A DNA stretch of 39,818 bases from Flavobacteriales bacterium (GTDB lineage Bacteria > Bacteroidota > Bacteroidia > Flavobacteriales > Flavobacteriaceae). The stretch is taken from assembly GCA_026985675.1 (NCBI GenBank), contig JALSPZ010000145.1, positions 1 through 39,818 of the forward strand, written 5' to 3'. A program made the translations under genes and the position numbers. Under the pieces are notes generated by a model, which saw nothing but the letters and a program-made list of their open reading frames with translations, was not told the DNA's origin and did no database searches. Positions 25,639 to 36,110 of this stretch are shown here, in pieces. Within the stretch, counting starts at the first letter, position 1. Each line of letters opens with the position of its first letter.

Positions 25639-27003
25639 TTAAATCTTTTTTGATCGAGTAAGCCAATGATATTTCCAAAGAATTATTAAGCCCAAAATAG
25701 CCGTTACAAAATTAGTTACCGGATATGATATCCAAATTCCTTCCAATCCCAACGAAGTATATTTAGACAAAACATAAGCCAATGGAAAGCGTAATATCCA
25801 TACAGAAAATAGTGTCAAAAGCATAGAGATTTTAGTCAACCCGGCACCTCTAAAAGCTCCTACTAAAACAATTAAAATGCCCATAAACCCAAAAGAGACT
25901 GCTATATGTTTAATAAATACGGCACTTTCTTTTATGGTTGCCAAATCTTTGGGAATAAAAAAAGCCGCAATATCTGCTGCAAAAACAAAAAATAATATAC
26001 CTAAAACGAACATCGTTAAAAATGCAATGGAAAGACTTAATCGTATCGTTTGCTTTACCCGTGAATATTTCTGCGCACCGATATTTTGTCCTACGAGGGT
26101 AGAAGTAGCCATGCCCAATCCGAAAGCAGGAATAATCACAAAACTCAAAATCCTAGACCCTATTCCATAACTGGCTAAAGCCAAAGTACCAAAACCCGTA
26201 ACTAATAAAATCATGACGAAAATACCTAATGAACGGCTGACTTGTTCAATTGAAACCGGTATCCCCAGTTTAATCATTTTTTTTAATAACGATAAATCCG
26301 GTTTATATTTTTTTAATATAATTTTGATGCCTTTATTGCCTTTCCATAAAATATATAGCCCTAATAATGCCGCCAAAATTTGTGTACCGATGCTGGCAAA
26401 GGCGGCTCCTTTGACTCCATATGCAGGAACTATTTCTTTCCAACCGAAAATAAACAAAGGATCCAATAGCAAATTGAGCAAAACCGTTGATAAAACAATA
26501 TAAAAAGGCAATTTCACCTCGCCTATACTACGCATCAACGATTGAAATACCATAAATAAGAACATAAAACTCATACCCAAAAACGAGATTTGCAAATATC
26601 CGACAGCATCCTTATAAACACCTGATTCAACTTTCATAAAACCAATAAGTATCGGGCTTAAAAAATATCCTATTAGTGATAAAAAAATTGAAAAAACAAA
26701 AACACTTATCAAAGTTTGTGTAGCTATATGATTTATCCGTTTTTGTTCTCCCGCCCCTTTATATTGAGCTGTCATTATTGAACCCGAAATTGCCAACCCC
26801 ATTCCCAAAGAAACCATAATGAAAATAATAGGAAAACTCAATGAAACCGCTGCAACCGCTTTTGCACCTAATCTTCCCACCCAAAAAGTATCGGTTAGAT
26901 TATAAGCCGTTTGTAAGATATTGGTTAATATTAAAGGTATCGATAAGCGTATCAGTGCTTTTAATATTGAGCCTTCCGTTAAATCTTTGGTCTTGGGTCG
27001 CAT
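25639..27003 (-). CDS. MATE-family multidrug efflux transporter
   Basis: A 454-residue inner-membrane protein with about twelve hydrophobic helices. The family pattern is clear at the start (L-I-R-L-S-I-P-L-I-L-T-N-I-L-Q-T-A-Y-N-L-T-D-T-F-W-V-G-R-L-G) and repeats in the second half (L-I-K-L-G-I-P-V-S-I-E-Q type segment near residue 240, then V-G-Q-N-I-G-A-Q near 310). Family members exchange cationic drugs or metabolites for Na+ or H+; the substrate here is unknown. Its ATG overlaps the dnaE stop codon in the sequence TAATG, so translation is probably coupled to dnaE, an unusual pairing. No terminator is visible downstream. Confidence 0.92.
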   Translation of the reverse strand: MRPKTKDLTEGSILKALIRLSIPLILTNILQTAYNLTDTFWVGRLGAKAVAAVSLSFPIIFIMVSLGMGLAISGSIMTAQYKGAGEQKRINHIATQTLISVFVFSIFLSLIGYFLSPILIGFMKVESGVYKDAVGYLQISFLGMSFMFLFMVFQSLMRSIGEVKLPFYIVLSTVLLNLLLDPLFIFGWKEIVPAYGVKGAAFASIGTQILAALLGLYILWKGNKGIKIILKKYKPDLSLLKKMIKLGIPVSIEQVSRSLGIFVMILLVTGFGTLALASYGIGSRILSFVIIPAFGLGMATSTLVGQNIGAQKYSRVKQTIRLSLSIAFLTMFVLGILFFVFAADIAAFFIPKDLATIKESAVFIKHIAVSFGFMGILIVLVGAFRGAGLTKISMLLTLFSVWILRFPLAYVLSKYTSLGLEGIWISYPVTNFVTAILGLIILWKYHWLTRSKKI

Positions 27004-30000
27004 TATCTCAACTTAAAATTTATTTTTATCTTTTCCAATGTTTCGATCAATTCCGGGGTTAGTTTTACTCCTTTATCTTTCTTTTTTAAACTTACATTGA
27101 GCTCCGGTTGTTGAGCAAATCGTAAATTTACTACTAATTTTTGTTTTCCTTGATAGTTTTCAATGGCTTTATAAACTTCATCCGCCAATTGTTTGCTTAC
27201 TTTTTGAATATCCAAATAAATGTATAAATCCTTTGGAAAATCTTCAAAAGCACGATTGAGCAATTTGATATCTTTGACTTTTATCCTTACTTGCTGCGGA
27301 TGATAGTAAGGTCGATACACACTGATTTTTATCAATAAAAAAGTTTTCGGAACCAAATAATGTTGAAATTTCAAATAATCTTCATTCCATAAATCCAACT
27401 CAATGGTATCCGTATAATCTTCCAAAACAATTCTTCCTTTTTTACTTCCTTTATTAAACTCTCTATGTTCCACATTACTTACCATTCCTCCAATATAAAT
27501 ATCCCTGTTTAGCAGCATTTCAAAACGTTTTCTTTCTTCCAATTCGGCTGCTTTTTTTTCTTCGTTTTCTCCTATCTCTTCTTCCGGATTTTTATCTTCT
27601 TCATTCTCACCGCTTAATGTGGCTATCATTTTTCGTATGAAATGTAAATCTTTTTGTACATAGTATTTATAATGTGTTTTTAGACTATCTAAAGGATGTC
27701 CTGACAGATATAATCCTGCTACTTCTTTTTCTTTTTCCAAAGTATCCAGATCCGTCCAAGGTTCGCAAGGCGGGATTTCAGGCTCGGGGAGTGAGACTTC
27801 TTCCATTCCGGCAAAAAGAGAAGCTTGCATGGATATCTCGTTTTTTTTGAAATCATTACCGAACTTTATGGCTTTTTCGATAATCGTTATACCTTTATTA
27901 TCGGTTTGAAAATACTGTGCCCGATGGATATTCTTAAAACAGTCAAATGCTCCTGCTTTTACCAAAGTTTCGATGGTTCTTTTGTTTACTGCTCTTAAAT
28001 CGACACGTTTGATAAAATCAAAAAAACTTTTATACGGACCGTTGGTTTCCCTTTCTCTGATAATGGCTTTAACGGCAATTTCGCCCACACCGGAAGCGCC
28101 GCCCAAACCATAGCGAATATTTCCTTCTTTATTGACCGTATATAAATAATCCGACTCATTGATATCCGGTGGCAAAACTTCTATTCCCATTTTACGGGCT
28201 TCCATCATTAAGAAAGATAATTTGCTTGCATCTTTCAAATTGTGCGACAAAACGGCAGCCATATATTCCGAAGGGTAATTGGCTTTCAGATATGCCGTCT
28301 GATAGGAAACCAATGCATAACTGACGGCATGCGAACGGTTAAAAGCATAAGAAGCAAATGCTTGCCAATCTTTCCAAATTTTATCCAAAATTTCTTGGGG
28401 ATGTCCGTTTTTGGTTCCGTTTTCGATAAAAATCGGATAAAGCTTTTCCAAATCCGCCAATTTCTTTTTTCCCATAGCTTTTCGTAGCGTATCGGCTTGT
28501 CCACGGGTAAAATCGGCAAGTTTTTGAGACAATAACATTACCTGTTCTTGATAAATGGTTATCCCGTAAGTGGTTTTGAGAATTTCTTCCATATCCGGCA
28601 AGTCATATTCCACTTTTTCTTGTCCGTGTTTCCTTCTGATGTAACTGGGGATTTTTTCCATAGGACCGGGACGGTATAATGCCACCATCGCTATTAAATC
28701 TTCAAATTCCGTAGGGCGTAAAGCCATTAAATGTTTACGCATACCATCGGATTCAAATTGAAATACCGTAACGGTTCTTCCCTGTTGAAATAATTTATAG
28801 GTGTTTTTGTCATCCAAGGGTAAATTTTCTATATCTATATCAATTCCTCTACGATTTTTTATCATACGGATAGCATCACGAATAATAGTAAGAGTTTTGA
28901 TACCCAAAAAATCCATTTTAAGCAGACCGGCAGATTCCACCACGGAATTATCAAACTGGGTAACATACATATCGGAACCTTTGGCTGTGGTAATGGGAAT
29001 TACATTGTCTAAATCCGTTGGTGCGATAATAAAACCGCAAGCGTGTAATCCCAAATTACGCAAAGAACCTTCTAATTTTCCGGCGGTTTGTATGGTGTGA
29101 GCTGCCGGGGTGTTTTCTTTGGCTAATTTTGCCAATTCGAGGGCTTCTTGCACCAATTCGGGGCGTTTGACTTTACTTTTAATTTTTTCTTCATCTTCAC
29201 TCAAAATGTATTGCAAAGAGACATGGGCTTTTTTTGCCAATTTATTAGTTTCTTGCAGGTCAAATTCCATGGTGCGCGCAGCATCCCTAATAGACGATTT
29301 AGCTGCCATGGTTCCGTAAGTTATGATTTGAGCCACGCGATTTCTCCCATATTTATTGATCACATATTCAATTACTTTTTCTCTTCCTTCGTCATCAAAA
29401 TCCATATCGATATCGGGCATGGATATACGGTCGGGATTTAGAAAACGTTCAAAAAGCAATTGATACTTGATGGGGTCCACATTGGTAATCTCTAAACAAT
29501 AAGCCACTGCCGAACCGGCTGCGGATCCTCTTCCGGGACCAACTACTACTCCCATTTTTTTTGCTTGACGAATAATATCTTGCACAATAAGAAAATATCC
29601 CGGATAACCGGTTACTCCGATAGTTGTCAATTCAAAATCCAGGCGTTCACTAATCTCGGGAGTAATTGTTCCATACCTTTTTTTTGCTCCTTCATAAGTC
29701 AGATAACGTAAATAAGCATTTTCTCTACGACTTTCCGGGTCTAATTTTTTCTTGGGTTTCTTTTTTATAATGGAAATTTGTTCTTCCAAATGTTCAAAAA
29801 AAGCTTGGTATTCTTCAGGTTCTTCAAAATCCTCCGGAATATCATATTTAGGAAGTAGAATTTCATTTTTTAATGAATATGTTTCTATTTTATCAACAAT
29901 TTCATTGGTATTGATAATTGCCTGCGGAATATCTTTGAATAGCTTTTTCATTTCTTCGGGCGACTTGAAATAAAATTCATTATTAGGCAAGCCGTAACGA

Positions 30001-31484
30001 TATCCCCGTCCGCGCCCTATGGGAGTGGATTTTTTTTCATTATCCCGAATACATAATAAAATATCTTGTGCGTCGGCATCTTCTTTTTCCAGATAATAAG
30101 TATTGTTGGTTGCTACTACTTTTACATTGTGTTTTTTTGAAAATTCCAATAAAACTTCATTGACATGCTCTTCTTCGTCGAGTCCGTGCCGCATTATTTC
30201 CAAATAATAATCATCACCAAAAATTTCTTTCCACCAAAGCAAGGCTTCTTCGGCTTGTTTATCACCCATGGTTAATATCTTATTGGCAATTTCTCCGCTT
30301 AAACTTCCGCTTAATACAATGATATCGTCTTTGTATTTTATCAAAGTTTTTTTATCAACCCTCGGCACGTAATAAAACCCTTCGGTATGTGCAATGGAAG
30401 AAAGTTTCATTAAATTGCGATAACCTTTTTTGTTTTTGGCTAAAAATACGGTAGGATATCCGTTGTTTTTGCGAGATTTGTCTAAATGATTTTCAACGAT
30501 ATTCAATTCAATCCCGACGATGGGCTTTATATGTTTGGTTTTGTCGGTTTGTTTTTTATTAAAACCTATTACCTGTTGTACAAAATGAAAAGCACCCATT
30601 AAATTGTTAATATCCGTAATGGCTACCGCAGGCATATTATAATGAGCGGTTTTTTTGATAAGTTCTTCTATTTTGGTTGTTGATTGCAACACGGAATATT
30701 GCGTATGATTATGCAAATGGGTAAATGAAACATCTTTTAATTCCGATATATCTGTGAAGGAAGTTTGAGCTCTTGATCTTTCGGTATTTAAGCTTTCGCT
30801 CCATTGTTTTAAATTTTTATGTTTGAGTCCAACAGGTTGAATAATATCCGGATTTTCTCTTCTGAATTTTTCTGTATAATCCGGAGCTTTTTTAAGTTCT
30901 TCCGGGGTAAAATGTCCTATACGTATCAATTCAAAAAAGATACGGGCAGTAGCTTCAACATCGGCAGTTGCATTGTGGGCTTCGGCAAATTCTTCCCCAA
31001 ACAGATGCTTATACAATTCTCCCAGTTTGGGCATTTTGAAACGTCCGCTTCTTCCGCCGGGCAATTGACAAAGTTCAGCAGTTTTTTCGGTCATGGTATC
31101 CAAAACCGGTTTATGAAACATATTTGTTTCCAAATTTTTTCTATAAAATTCGGCTCCCATTATTTTCAAATCGAAACCCAAATTATGCCCGACAAGAAAT
31201 TCCGCTTGGTCAATCACTTGATTAAATTTTTCCAAAACTTCTTGCAAATCATGACCTTCTTGCAGAGCAAGTTCTGTGGAAATCCCATGAATATTTTGCG
31301 ATTCAAAAGGAATATTATATCCTTCGGGCTTGATGATATAATCCTGTTGTTCTACCAACTTTCCCATATCGTCGTGCAATTGCCACGAAATTTGCACCAT
31401 ACGGGGCCAATTATCCGTGTCGGATATCGGAGCATTATAGTTTTTGGGTAATCCGGTAGTTTCGGTATCAAAAATGAGATACAT
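27003..31484 (-). CDS. dnaE: DNA polymerase III alpha subunit with N-terminal exonuclease
   Basis: The replicative polymerase, 1493 residues, built as exonuclease + PHP + Pol IIIalpha. Residues 1-190 are a DnaQ-like DEDDh 3'-5' exonuclease with Asp6/Glu8 (F-D-T-E-T-T-G), Asp105 (N-L-G-F-D-L), His170 and Asp175 (H-N-A-T-A-D-V-E). The PHP domain starts near 254 with H-L-H-N-H-T-Q-Y-S. The polymerase core has G-P-G-R-G-S-A-A-G-S and the catalytic P-D-I-D-M-D-F; then come A-L-Y-R-P-G-P-M and F-N-R-S-H-A-V-S-Y-A in the fingers, a helix-hairpin-helix, and an OB fold near the C-terminus. About 300 residues longer than E. coli DnaE because of the built-in proofreading domain, a layout known in Bacteroidota. 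Its TAA overlaps the MATE start codon. Confidence 0.96.
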   Translation of the reverse strand: MYLIFDTETTGLPKNYNAPISDTDNWPRMVQISWQLHDDMGKLVEQQDYIIKPEGYNIPFESQNIHGISTELALQEGHDLQEVLEKFNQVIDQAEFLVGHNLGFDLKIMGAEFYRKNLETNMFHKPVLDTMTEKTAELCQLPGGRSGRFKMPKLGELYKHLFGEEFAEAHNATADVEATARIFFELIRIGHFTPEELKKAPDYTEKFRRENPDIIQPVGLKHKNLKQWSESLNTERSRAQTSFTDISELKDVSFTHLHNHTQYSVLQSTTKIEELIKKTAHYNMPAVAITDINNLMGAFHFVQQVIGFNKKQTDKTKHIKPIVGIELNIVENHLDKSRKNNGYPTVFLAKNKKGYRNLMKLSSIAHTEGFYYVPRVDKKTLIKYKDDIIVLSGSLSGEIANKILTMGDKQAEEALLWWKEIFGDDYYLEIMRHGLDEEEHVNEVLLEFSKKHNVKVVATNNTYYLEKEDADAQDILLCIRDNEKKSTPIGRGRGYRYGLPNNEFYFKSPEEMKKLFKDIPQAIINTNEIVDKIETYSLKNEILLPKYDIPEDFEEPEEYQAFFEHLEEQISIIKKKPKKKLDPESRRENAYLRYLTYEGAKKRYGTITPEISERLDFELTTIGVTGYPGYFLIVQDIIRQAKKMGVVVGPGRGSAAGSAVAYCLEITNVDPIKYQLLFERFLNPDRISMPDIDMDFDDEGREKVIEYVINKYGRNRVAQIITYGTMAAKSSIRDAARTMEFDLQETNKLAKKAHVSLQYILSEDEEKIKSKVKRPELVQEALELAKLAKENTPAAHTIQTAGKLEGSLRNLGLHACGFIIAPTDLDNVIPITTAKGSDMYVTQFDNSVVESAGLLKMDFLGIKTLTIIRDAIRMIKNRRGIDIDIENLPLDDKNTYKLFQQGRTVTVFQFESDGMRKHLMALRPTEFEDLIAMVALYRPGPMEKIPSYIRRKHGQEKVEYDLPDMEEILKTTYGITIYQEQVMLLSQKLADFTRGQADTLRKAMGKKKLADLEKLYPIFIENGTKNGHPQEILDKIWKDWQAFASYAFNRSHAVSYALVSYQTAYLKANYPSEYMAAVLSHNLKDASKLSFLMMEARKMGIEVLPPDINESDYLYTVNKEGNIRYGLGGASGVGEIAVKAIIRERETNGPYKSFFDFIKRVDLRAVNKRTIETLVKAGAFDCFKNIHRAQYFQTDNKGITIIEKAIKFGNDFKKNEISMQASLFAGMEEVSLPEPEIPPCEPWTDLDTLEKEKEVAGLYLSGHPLDSLKTHYKYYVQKDLHFIRKMIATLSGENEEDKNPEEEIGENEEKKAAELEERKRFEMLLNRDIYIGGMVSNVEHREFNKGSKKGRIVLEDYTDTIELDLWNEDYLKFQHYLVPKTFLLIKISVYRPYYHPQQVRIKVKDIKLLNRAFEDFPKDLYIYLDIQKVSKQLADEVYKAIENYQGKQKLVVNLRFAQQPELNVSLKKKDKGVKLTPELIETLEKIKINFKLR

Positions 31485-32097
31485 AATTCATTTAGTTTTA
31501 GGTTAATAGAAAGATATTTAGGGAATTTTGCCGGAGTGGAAAACTCATGTGTAAAATTATAGATTATTAAAATAAGTTGTAAAATAAGTTATTAACAATA
31601 GAATAAAATTTATATTTTTACTGGTTTAAAACTCACATAGACTGATGATAATCAAATATTTGTGATTGTGGAAAAATTCTTTTTAATTTTATTTGTTTTA
31701 TTATGATTCTACTCCTGAAAGATTGCATCAAACTTATGCTTTGTTTCATTTCTTTAAAACAACTATATTAACAAGCATATGTTTTTTTGAATAACCAACC
31801 GCAAAACTTACAAAATATAAACTTTCGGGTTATGAAACTTATAATTTTGGCTTATGGTTCAAATGTAATATTTTTTATAGCCTTTTGTTTTCTTTAGGGA
31901 TTTATCACAGGAAGTAATTTGTGTGAGAGTAAAAAAATTTTGCTTATATCTGAAATTTTTGTTGTTGAAAATTAAAAATATAAATCTTTACTTAATTTTA
32001 CAAGCATTAAAAAAAATTCACGATTTGTTAATATTAAATAAACTTTAATATAAGATTTATTTAATCTATTTGATGATTAAAATCTAAAAAAGATAGA
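31485..32097. other. Gene-free region upstream of dnaE and the TonB receptor
   Basis: A 613-base AT-rich gap between divergent genes, which must hold both promoters; I see no box close enough to consensus to list. About 31,797-31,911 is a degraded copy of the sequence after the rhs cassettes (see repeat entries). The rest shows no coding potential. Confidence 0.65.
31797..31911. repeat. Degraded copy of the rhs-cassette tail repeat
   Basis: CGCAAAACTTACAAAATATAAAC, GGGTTATGAAACTTATAATT and TTTAGGGATTTATCACAGG here line up, in the same order and spacing, with CACAAAACTTACAAAGTATAAAC, GAGTTATGAAATTTATAATT and TTTAGGAATATTTCACATG at about 36,562-36,659. It shows divergence and an in-frame stop, as expected of non-coding repeat sequence. 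Confidence 0.6.
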
Positions 32098-34830
32098 ATG
32101 AAAAAAATATTATTACTTATCAGTATTGTCATTTATTCCAATTTACTATCCCAAAACAATTTACACGGTAAAATAACCGATGGAAACGAAGCGTTACCCG
32201 ATGTAAGCATTTCTCTAAAAAACACAAATTTCTTTGCCATTACGGATTTTGATGGAAATTATGAAATTTCAAATATTCCTGATGGCCAATATGAATTGGT
32301 AATATCTGTTGTTGGTTATAAAGAAAAACATATTCCCATTAAGCTTTCCAATGGACAAAATTTAGAGAAAAACATAATTTTAGATGAAGGTGTTAAGTTA
32401 AATGAAGTCATAATCAATACACGTATTGAAGGACAAGCAAAAGCTTTAAATATTCAAAAAAACAGAAAAAATATTGTCAATATCGTGTCCAAAGAACAAA
32501 TCGAAAGGTTTCCCGATGCCAATATTGGTGATGCCCTTAAAAGAATTTCCGGCATAAATGTTCAATACGATCAAGGCGAAGCAAGATTTGCAAACATCAG
32601 AGGCACGGCACCTGAACTAAATTCGGTTACGGTAAATGGCGAAAGAGTGCCTTCGGCGGAAGCAGAAGTCCGTTCTGTGCAACTGGACTTAATTCCTGCC
32701 GATATGGTAGAATCCATTGAATTAAACAAAGCCGTAACTCCCGATATGGATGCCGATGCCATTGGCGGAAGTATAAATTTGGTTACAAAAAAAGCAAGTG
32801 CGAAACAAAAAATCAAAGCAACTATTGGTTCGGGATACGGTTTTTTAGCAAACAAACCCATTGGCAAGGGTAAAATTAGTTATTCCAATCGTTTTTATAA
32901 TAACAAAATAGGTGTCGTATTAAATGCTTCTGTATTGGATAAGCAAGTACGTTCAGATAATATTGAAGCCGATTGGAGATATTTTGATGAAAACAATAAA
33001 GATAAAACCGCTTATACCTACGACTTTCAAAACAGGCAATATTATTTGGAACGTTTAAGACAGAGTTACGGTATTTTATTGGATTATAAGCTCGATAATA
33101 AAAATGATTTTTATATATCCACCCAATACAATTGGCGAAATGATTGGGAAAACAGATTTCGTTTACGCTATAAAAAGATAAAAGAATCCGGCAATGATTT
33201 TAAAGCCGAAATTCGCAGGCAAACCAAAGGAGGAACACACAAAAACAGACGTTTGGAAGATCAAAGGGTATTTAGATTTTCTGTTGGCGGAAATCATCAA
33301 TTCAATAAAATAAAGATGGACTGGGGAGTGATTGCCGGAAAAGCAAGCGAAGACCGACCCAATGAAAGATATATTTCTTTTAGAAAAAAGGATGCTATTA
33401 TAAATATGGATTTACAAGACAAAAATCATCCTAAAATTACTCCTGTTGATCCAAATTTGCAAGACTTATCATCTGATTTTTCACTAAAAACTTTGTCGGA
33501 AGAACATAAATATACCGAAGAAAACGACTTGATTTTTCGTCTAAATATGGAATTCCCTATACTTACGGGCGAAAATAACAGCAAGTTAAAATTAGGAGGG
33601 AAAACCAAAATAAAAGATAAAAAACGCACCAATGACTATTATAATTATGATCCGATAAACACTTCCTCTTTCGAATCCGATGCTTTACAACACTTAACCA
33701 ATGAAACCAACTCCGATTTTAATGCCGGAAATTATCAACTGGGAAGTTTTATCTCACCTATATATTTAGGAAGTTTAGATCTTAATAATTCAAATATTTT
33801 TACCAAAGAAATTGATTTAGCCGAATTGGCGGGAAACTACAATGCCAATGAAAATGTTAATGCTTTCTACGTTATGTACACACAAAATTTATCAAAAAAA
33901 TGGACAATTATAGGAGGAATTAGATATGAAGGAACTCACTTGGAATACCAAGGTAAGATTTATGACGGGACTAACTTAAACGATACTGATAATGTAAAAA
34001 ACAGTTATTATAATATTCTTCCGGGTTTACATATTACATATAAAGCAAACACCAATACAAACATTCGTTTTGCTTATACCAATACATTGGCTCGCCCCAA
34101 TTATTATGATTTAGTGCCTTATCAAGAAATTGATGTAAATGACAACATAATTAAAATCGGAAATCCTGAACTAAAAGCAACAACATCTACTAATTTTGAT
34201 TTGTTAGCCGAACATTTCTACAAAAACGTAGGTATAATTTCAGGAGGTATATTCTATAAAGATTTAAAAAATGTCATTGCAGATAAAATTTTAAATTCTT
34301 ATACCTACAATGGACATACTTACTATAAATTCTACCAACCCGTTAATACCGGAAATGCATACATCTTTGGTGCGGAAATTACCTTCCAAAGGAGATTGGA
34401 TTTCCTCCCGGGTTTTCTAAATAAATTTAGCTTTATTGGAAATTATACCTATACATATTCCGAACTAAAAAATATTAAATTGGAAAACAGAACCGATGAA
34501 ATTTTGCCTTTATCAGGGACTCCCAAACATATTTTCAATACAAGTTTCGCTTACGACACAAAAAAACTGGATATGCGTATCTCTTATAATTTTGCAGGAA
34601 AATTTATAGAAAAATATGCCGACGAAGCATTTTATGACAGATGGTATGATAAAGTGCAATATTTGGATTTTAATGCCAATTACAAAATTAATAAACATTG
34701 GAAAATATATGCCAGTGTAAATAATATACTCAATCAACCTTTACGTTACTATCAAGGAGTTGAAGAAAGAGTTGCACAAGCTGAATATTATGGAGTGCAT
34801 ACAAAATTCGGAGTTAAATTAAAATTTTAA
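32098..34830 (+). CDS. TonB-dependent outer-membrane receptor, probable phytate/inositol-phosphate uptake
   Basis: A 910-residue receptor. Signal peptide (M-K-K-I-L-L-L-I-S-I-V-I-Y then L-S-Q); carboxypeptidase-regulatory-like domain at about 22-100 (H-G-K-I-T-D-G and D-G-N-Y-E-I-S-N-I-P-D-G-Q-Y); plug at about 130-230 with R-F-P-D-A-N-I-G-D-A-L-K-R-I-S-G-I and M-D-A-D-A-I-G-G-S-I-N-L-V-T-K, a signature of the Caulobacter/Xanthomonas-type receptor subfamily; then a 22-strand-type barrel ending in K-L-K-F. The phytase gene starts 3 bases after its stop. The pair suggests that the receptor imports phytate or its breakdown products, or their metal complexes; this is inferred from neighbourhood only. 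Confidence 0.92.
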   Translation: MKKILLLISIVIYSNLLSQNNLHGKITDGNEALPDVSISLKNTNFFAITDFDGNYEISNIPDGQYELVISVVGYKEKHIPIKLSNGQNLEKNIILDEGVKLNEVIINTRIEGQAKALNIQKNRKNIVNIVSKEQIERFPDANIGDALKRISGINVQYDQGEARFANIRGTAPELNSVTVNGERVPSAEAEVRSVQLDLIPADMVESIELNKAVTPDMDADAIGGSINLVTKKASAKQKIKATIGSGYGFLANKPIGKGKISYSNRFYNNKIGVVLNASVLDKQVRSDNIEADWRYFDENNKDKTAYTYDFQNRQYYLERLRQSYGILLDYKLDNKNDFYISTQYNWRNDWENRFRLRYKKIKESGNDFKAEIRRQTKGGTHKNRRLEDQRVFRFSVGGNHQFNKIKMDWGVIAGKASEDRPNERYISFRKKDAIINMDLQDKNHPKITPVDPNLQDLSSDFSLKTLSEEHKYTEENDLIFRLNMEFPILTGENNSKLKLGGKTKIKDKKRTNDYYNYDPINTSSFESDALQHLTNETNSDFNAGNYQLGSFISPIYLGSLDLNNSNIFTKEIDLAELAGNYNANENVNAFYVMYTQNLSKKWTIIGGIRYEGTHLEYQGKIYDGTNLNDTDNVKNSYYNILPGLHITYKANTNTNIRFAYTNTLARPNYYDLVPYQEIDVNDNIIKIGNPELKATTSTNFDLLAEHFYKNVGIISGGIFYKDLKNVIADKILNSYTYNGHTYYKFYQPVNTGNAYIFGAEITFQRRLDFLPGFLNKFSFIGNYTYTYSELKNIKLENRTDEILPLSGTPKHIFNTSFAYDTKKLDMRISYNFAGKFIEKYADEAFYDRWYDKVQYLDFNANYKINKHWKIYASVNNILNQPLRYYQGVEERVAQAEYYGVHTKFGVKLKF

Positions 34831-34833
34831 AAA

Positions 34834-35949
34834 ATGATTAAAAAATTTTTGTATTTCATCATTATTTTTATTCCTCTATTGTCGTGTAGCGTCTCCAAAA
34901 TATCTAAAAAAGAAGCGGTTTATGACAAAAAATCTTTTGAACAAGCACTTGTAGAACAGAATAACATCAAGCATAGCCTCAGAGCCGACGCAGAAACTCA
35001 ACCGGTTATATCGGATAATATTACGGACGACTGTGCAGACGATCCCGCAATTTGGTATAACTCGAAATTTCCTGAAAAAAGCATAGTTTTCGGCTCTAAC
35101 AAAAAACGTGGAATTCATAGTTATGATCTGACCGGAAAACAAAAACAATTTATCTCATACGCAAAAATTAACAATATAGATATCAGACAAAATATTGTTT
35201 TGGATAATAAAGAATACGATATTTTAGGAGGAAGCAACAAATCCGATAAAAGTATAGATTTATTCATTATCGATTCAAATGGAAAAGTTAAAAATAAGCC
35301 TGACTTTACAATTGGTTTGGGAGAAAATTTTAAGCCTTACGGATTCTGTTTGTATAAAAATCCAAAAGGACAATTTTTTGCTTTTGTCAATGACAAAAAA
35401 GGAAATGTTTTCCAGATAAAAATCGATATCAAAAACAACAAATTTCTAGCGAAAACCATTAAAAAATTCAAATTGAACTCGCAAGTTGAAGGAATGGTCG
35501 CTGACGATAAAAACGAAAAATTATATGTTGCGGAGGAAGATTTTGGTATTCACATTTTTGATTTAAAAAATCCAAACAATAAATCCGAAATATTAAATGG
35601 CAGCACAAAAGATAATACTAAAATTCGGTTTGATATTGAAGGAATCGCATTATTACCACCACATTATTTGGTTGCTTCAAGTCAAGGGAATTTTACTTAT
35701 GCTATATTTGATTTAAAAGAAAATAAATATATTACTTCATTTAAGATAAAATCCAATATAGTAGATGGTGTGGAAGATACCGATGGTTTGGAAATTTATA
35801 CAGGTTATTTAAATAAAAAATATCCAAAGGGCATCTTGGTAGTCCAAGATGGTTTTAATTTTGATAAAGGCAAATTAAATTTTCAAAATTTTAAAATCAT
35901 CGATATTCGTAAAATAAATAAACTTATTAAAAAAACAACTCATCCATAG
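34834..35949 (+). CDS. Beta-propeller phytase (3-phytase) lipoprotein
   Basis: A 371-residue lipoprotein (lipobox I-P-L-L-S-C, Cys18) of the calcium-dependent beta-propeller phytase family, which removes phosphate from phytate. Signature segments in order: D-D-C-A-D-D-P-A-I-W near residue 70, G-S-N-K-K-R-G-I-H-S-Y-D-L near 89, P-Y-G-F-C-L-Y near 168, V-E-G-M-V-A-D and Y-V-A-E-E-D-F-G-I-H near 225-245, D-I-E-G-I-A-L near 268, D-T-D-G-L-E-I-Y near 310 and V-V-Q-D-G-F-N near 333. The acidic residues match the calcium and phosphate sites of the family. Cys18 anchoring suggests it works at the envelope beside the cotranscribed TonB receptor. No terminator is seen after it. Confidence 0.9.
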   Translation: MIKKFLYFIIIFIPLLSCSVSKISKKEAVYDKKSFEQALVEQNNIKHSLRADAETQPVISDNITDDCADDPAIWYNSKFPEKSIVFGSNKKRGIHSYDLTGKQKQFISYAKINNIDIRQNIVLDNKEYDILGGSNKSDKSIDLFIIDSNGKVKNKPDFTIGLGENFKPYGFCLYKNPKGQFFAFVNDKKGNVFQIKIDIKNNKFLAKTIKKFKLNSQVEGMVADDKNEKLYVAEEDFGIHIFDLKNPNNKSEILNGSTKDNTKIRFDIEGIALLPPHYLVASSQGNFTYAIFDLKENKYITSFKIKSNIVDGVEDTDGLEIYTGYLNKKYPKGILVVQDGFNFDKGKLNFQNFKIIDIRKINKLIKKTTHP

Positions 35950-36110
35950 GAATACGAACCTTTGGTAAAAATTGATTTCTATTTTTCGGGGAACGATAAC
36001 CCACAACCGCTACATTTTATCATCCAATTCCAGGGCACTTTCAGAAGAACATATTTAACTACCAAATGCAACTTTTTGATTTGCAAGTTTATAGAAAAAA
36101 AATATTTTTA

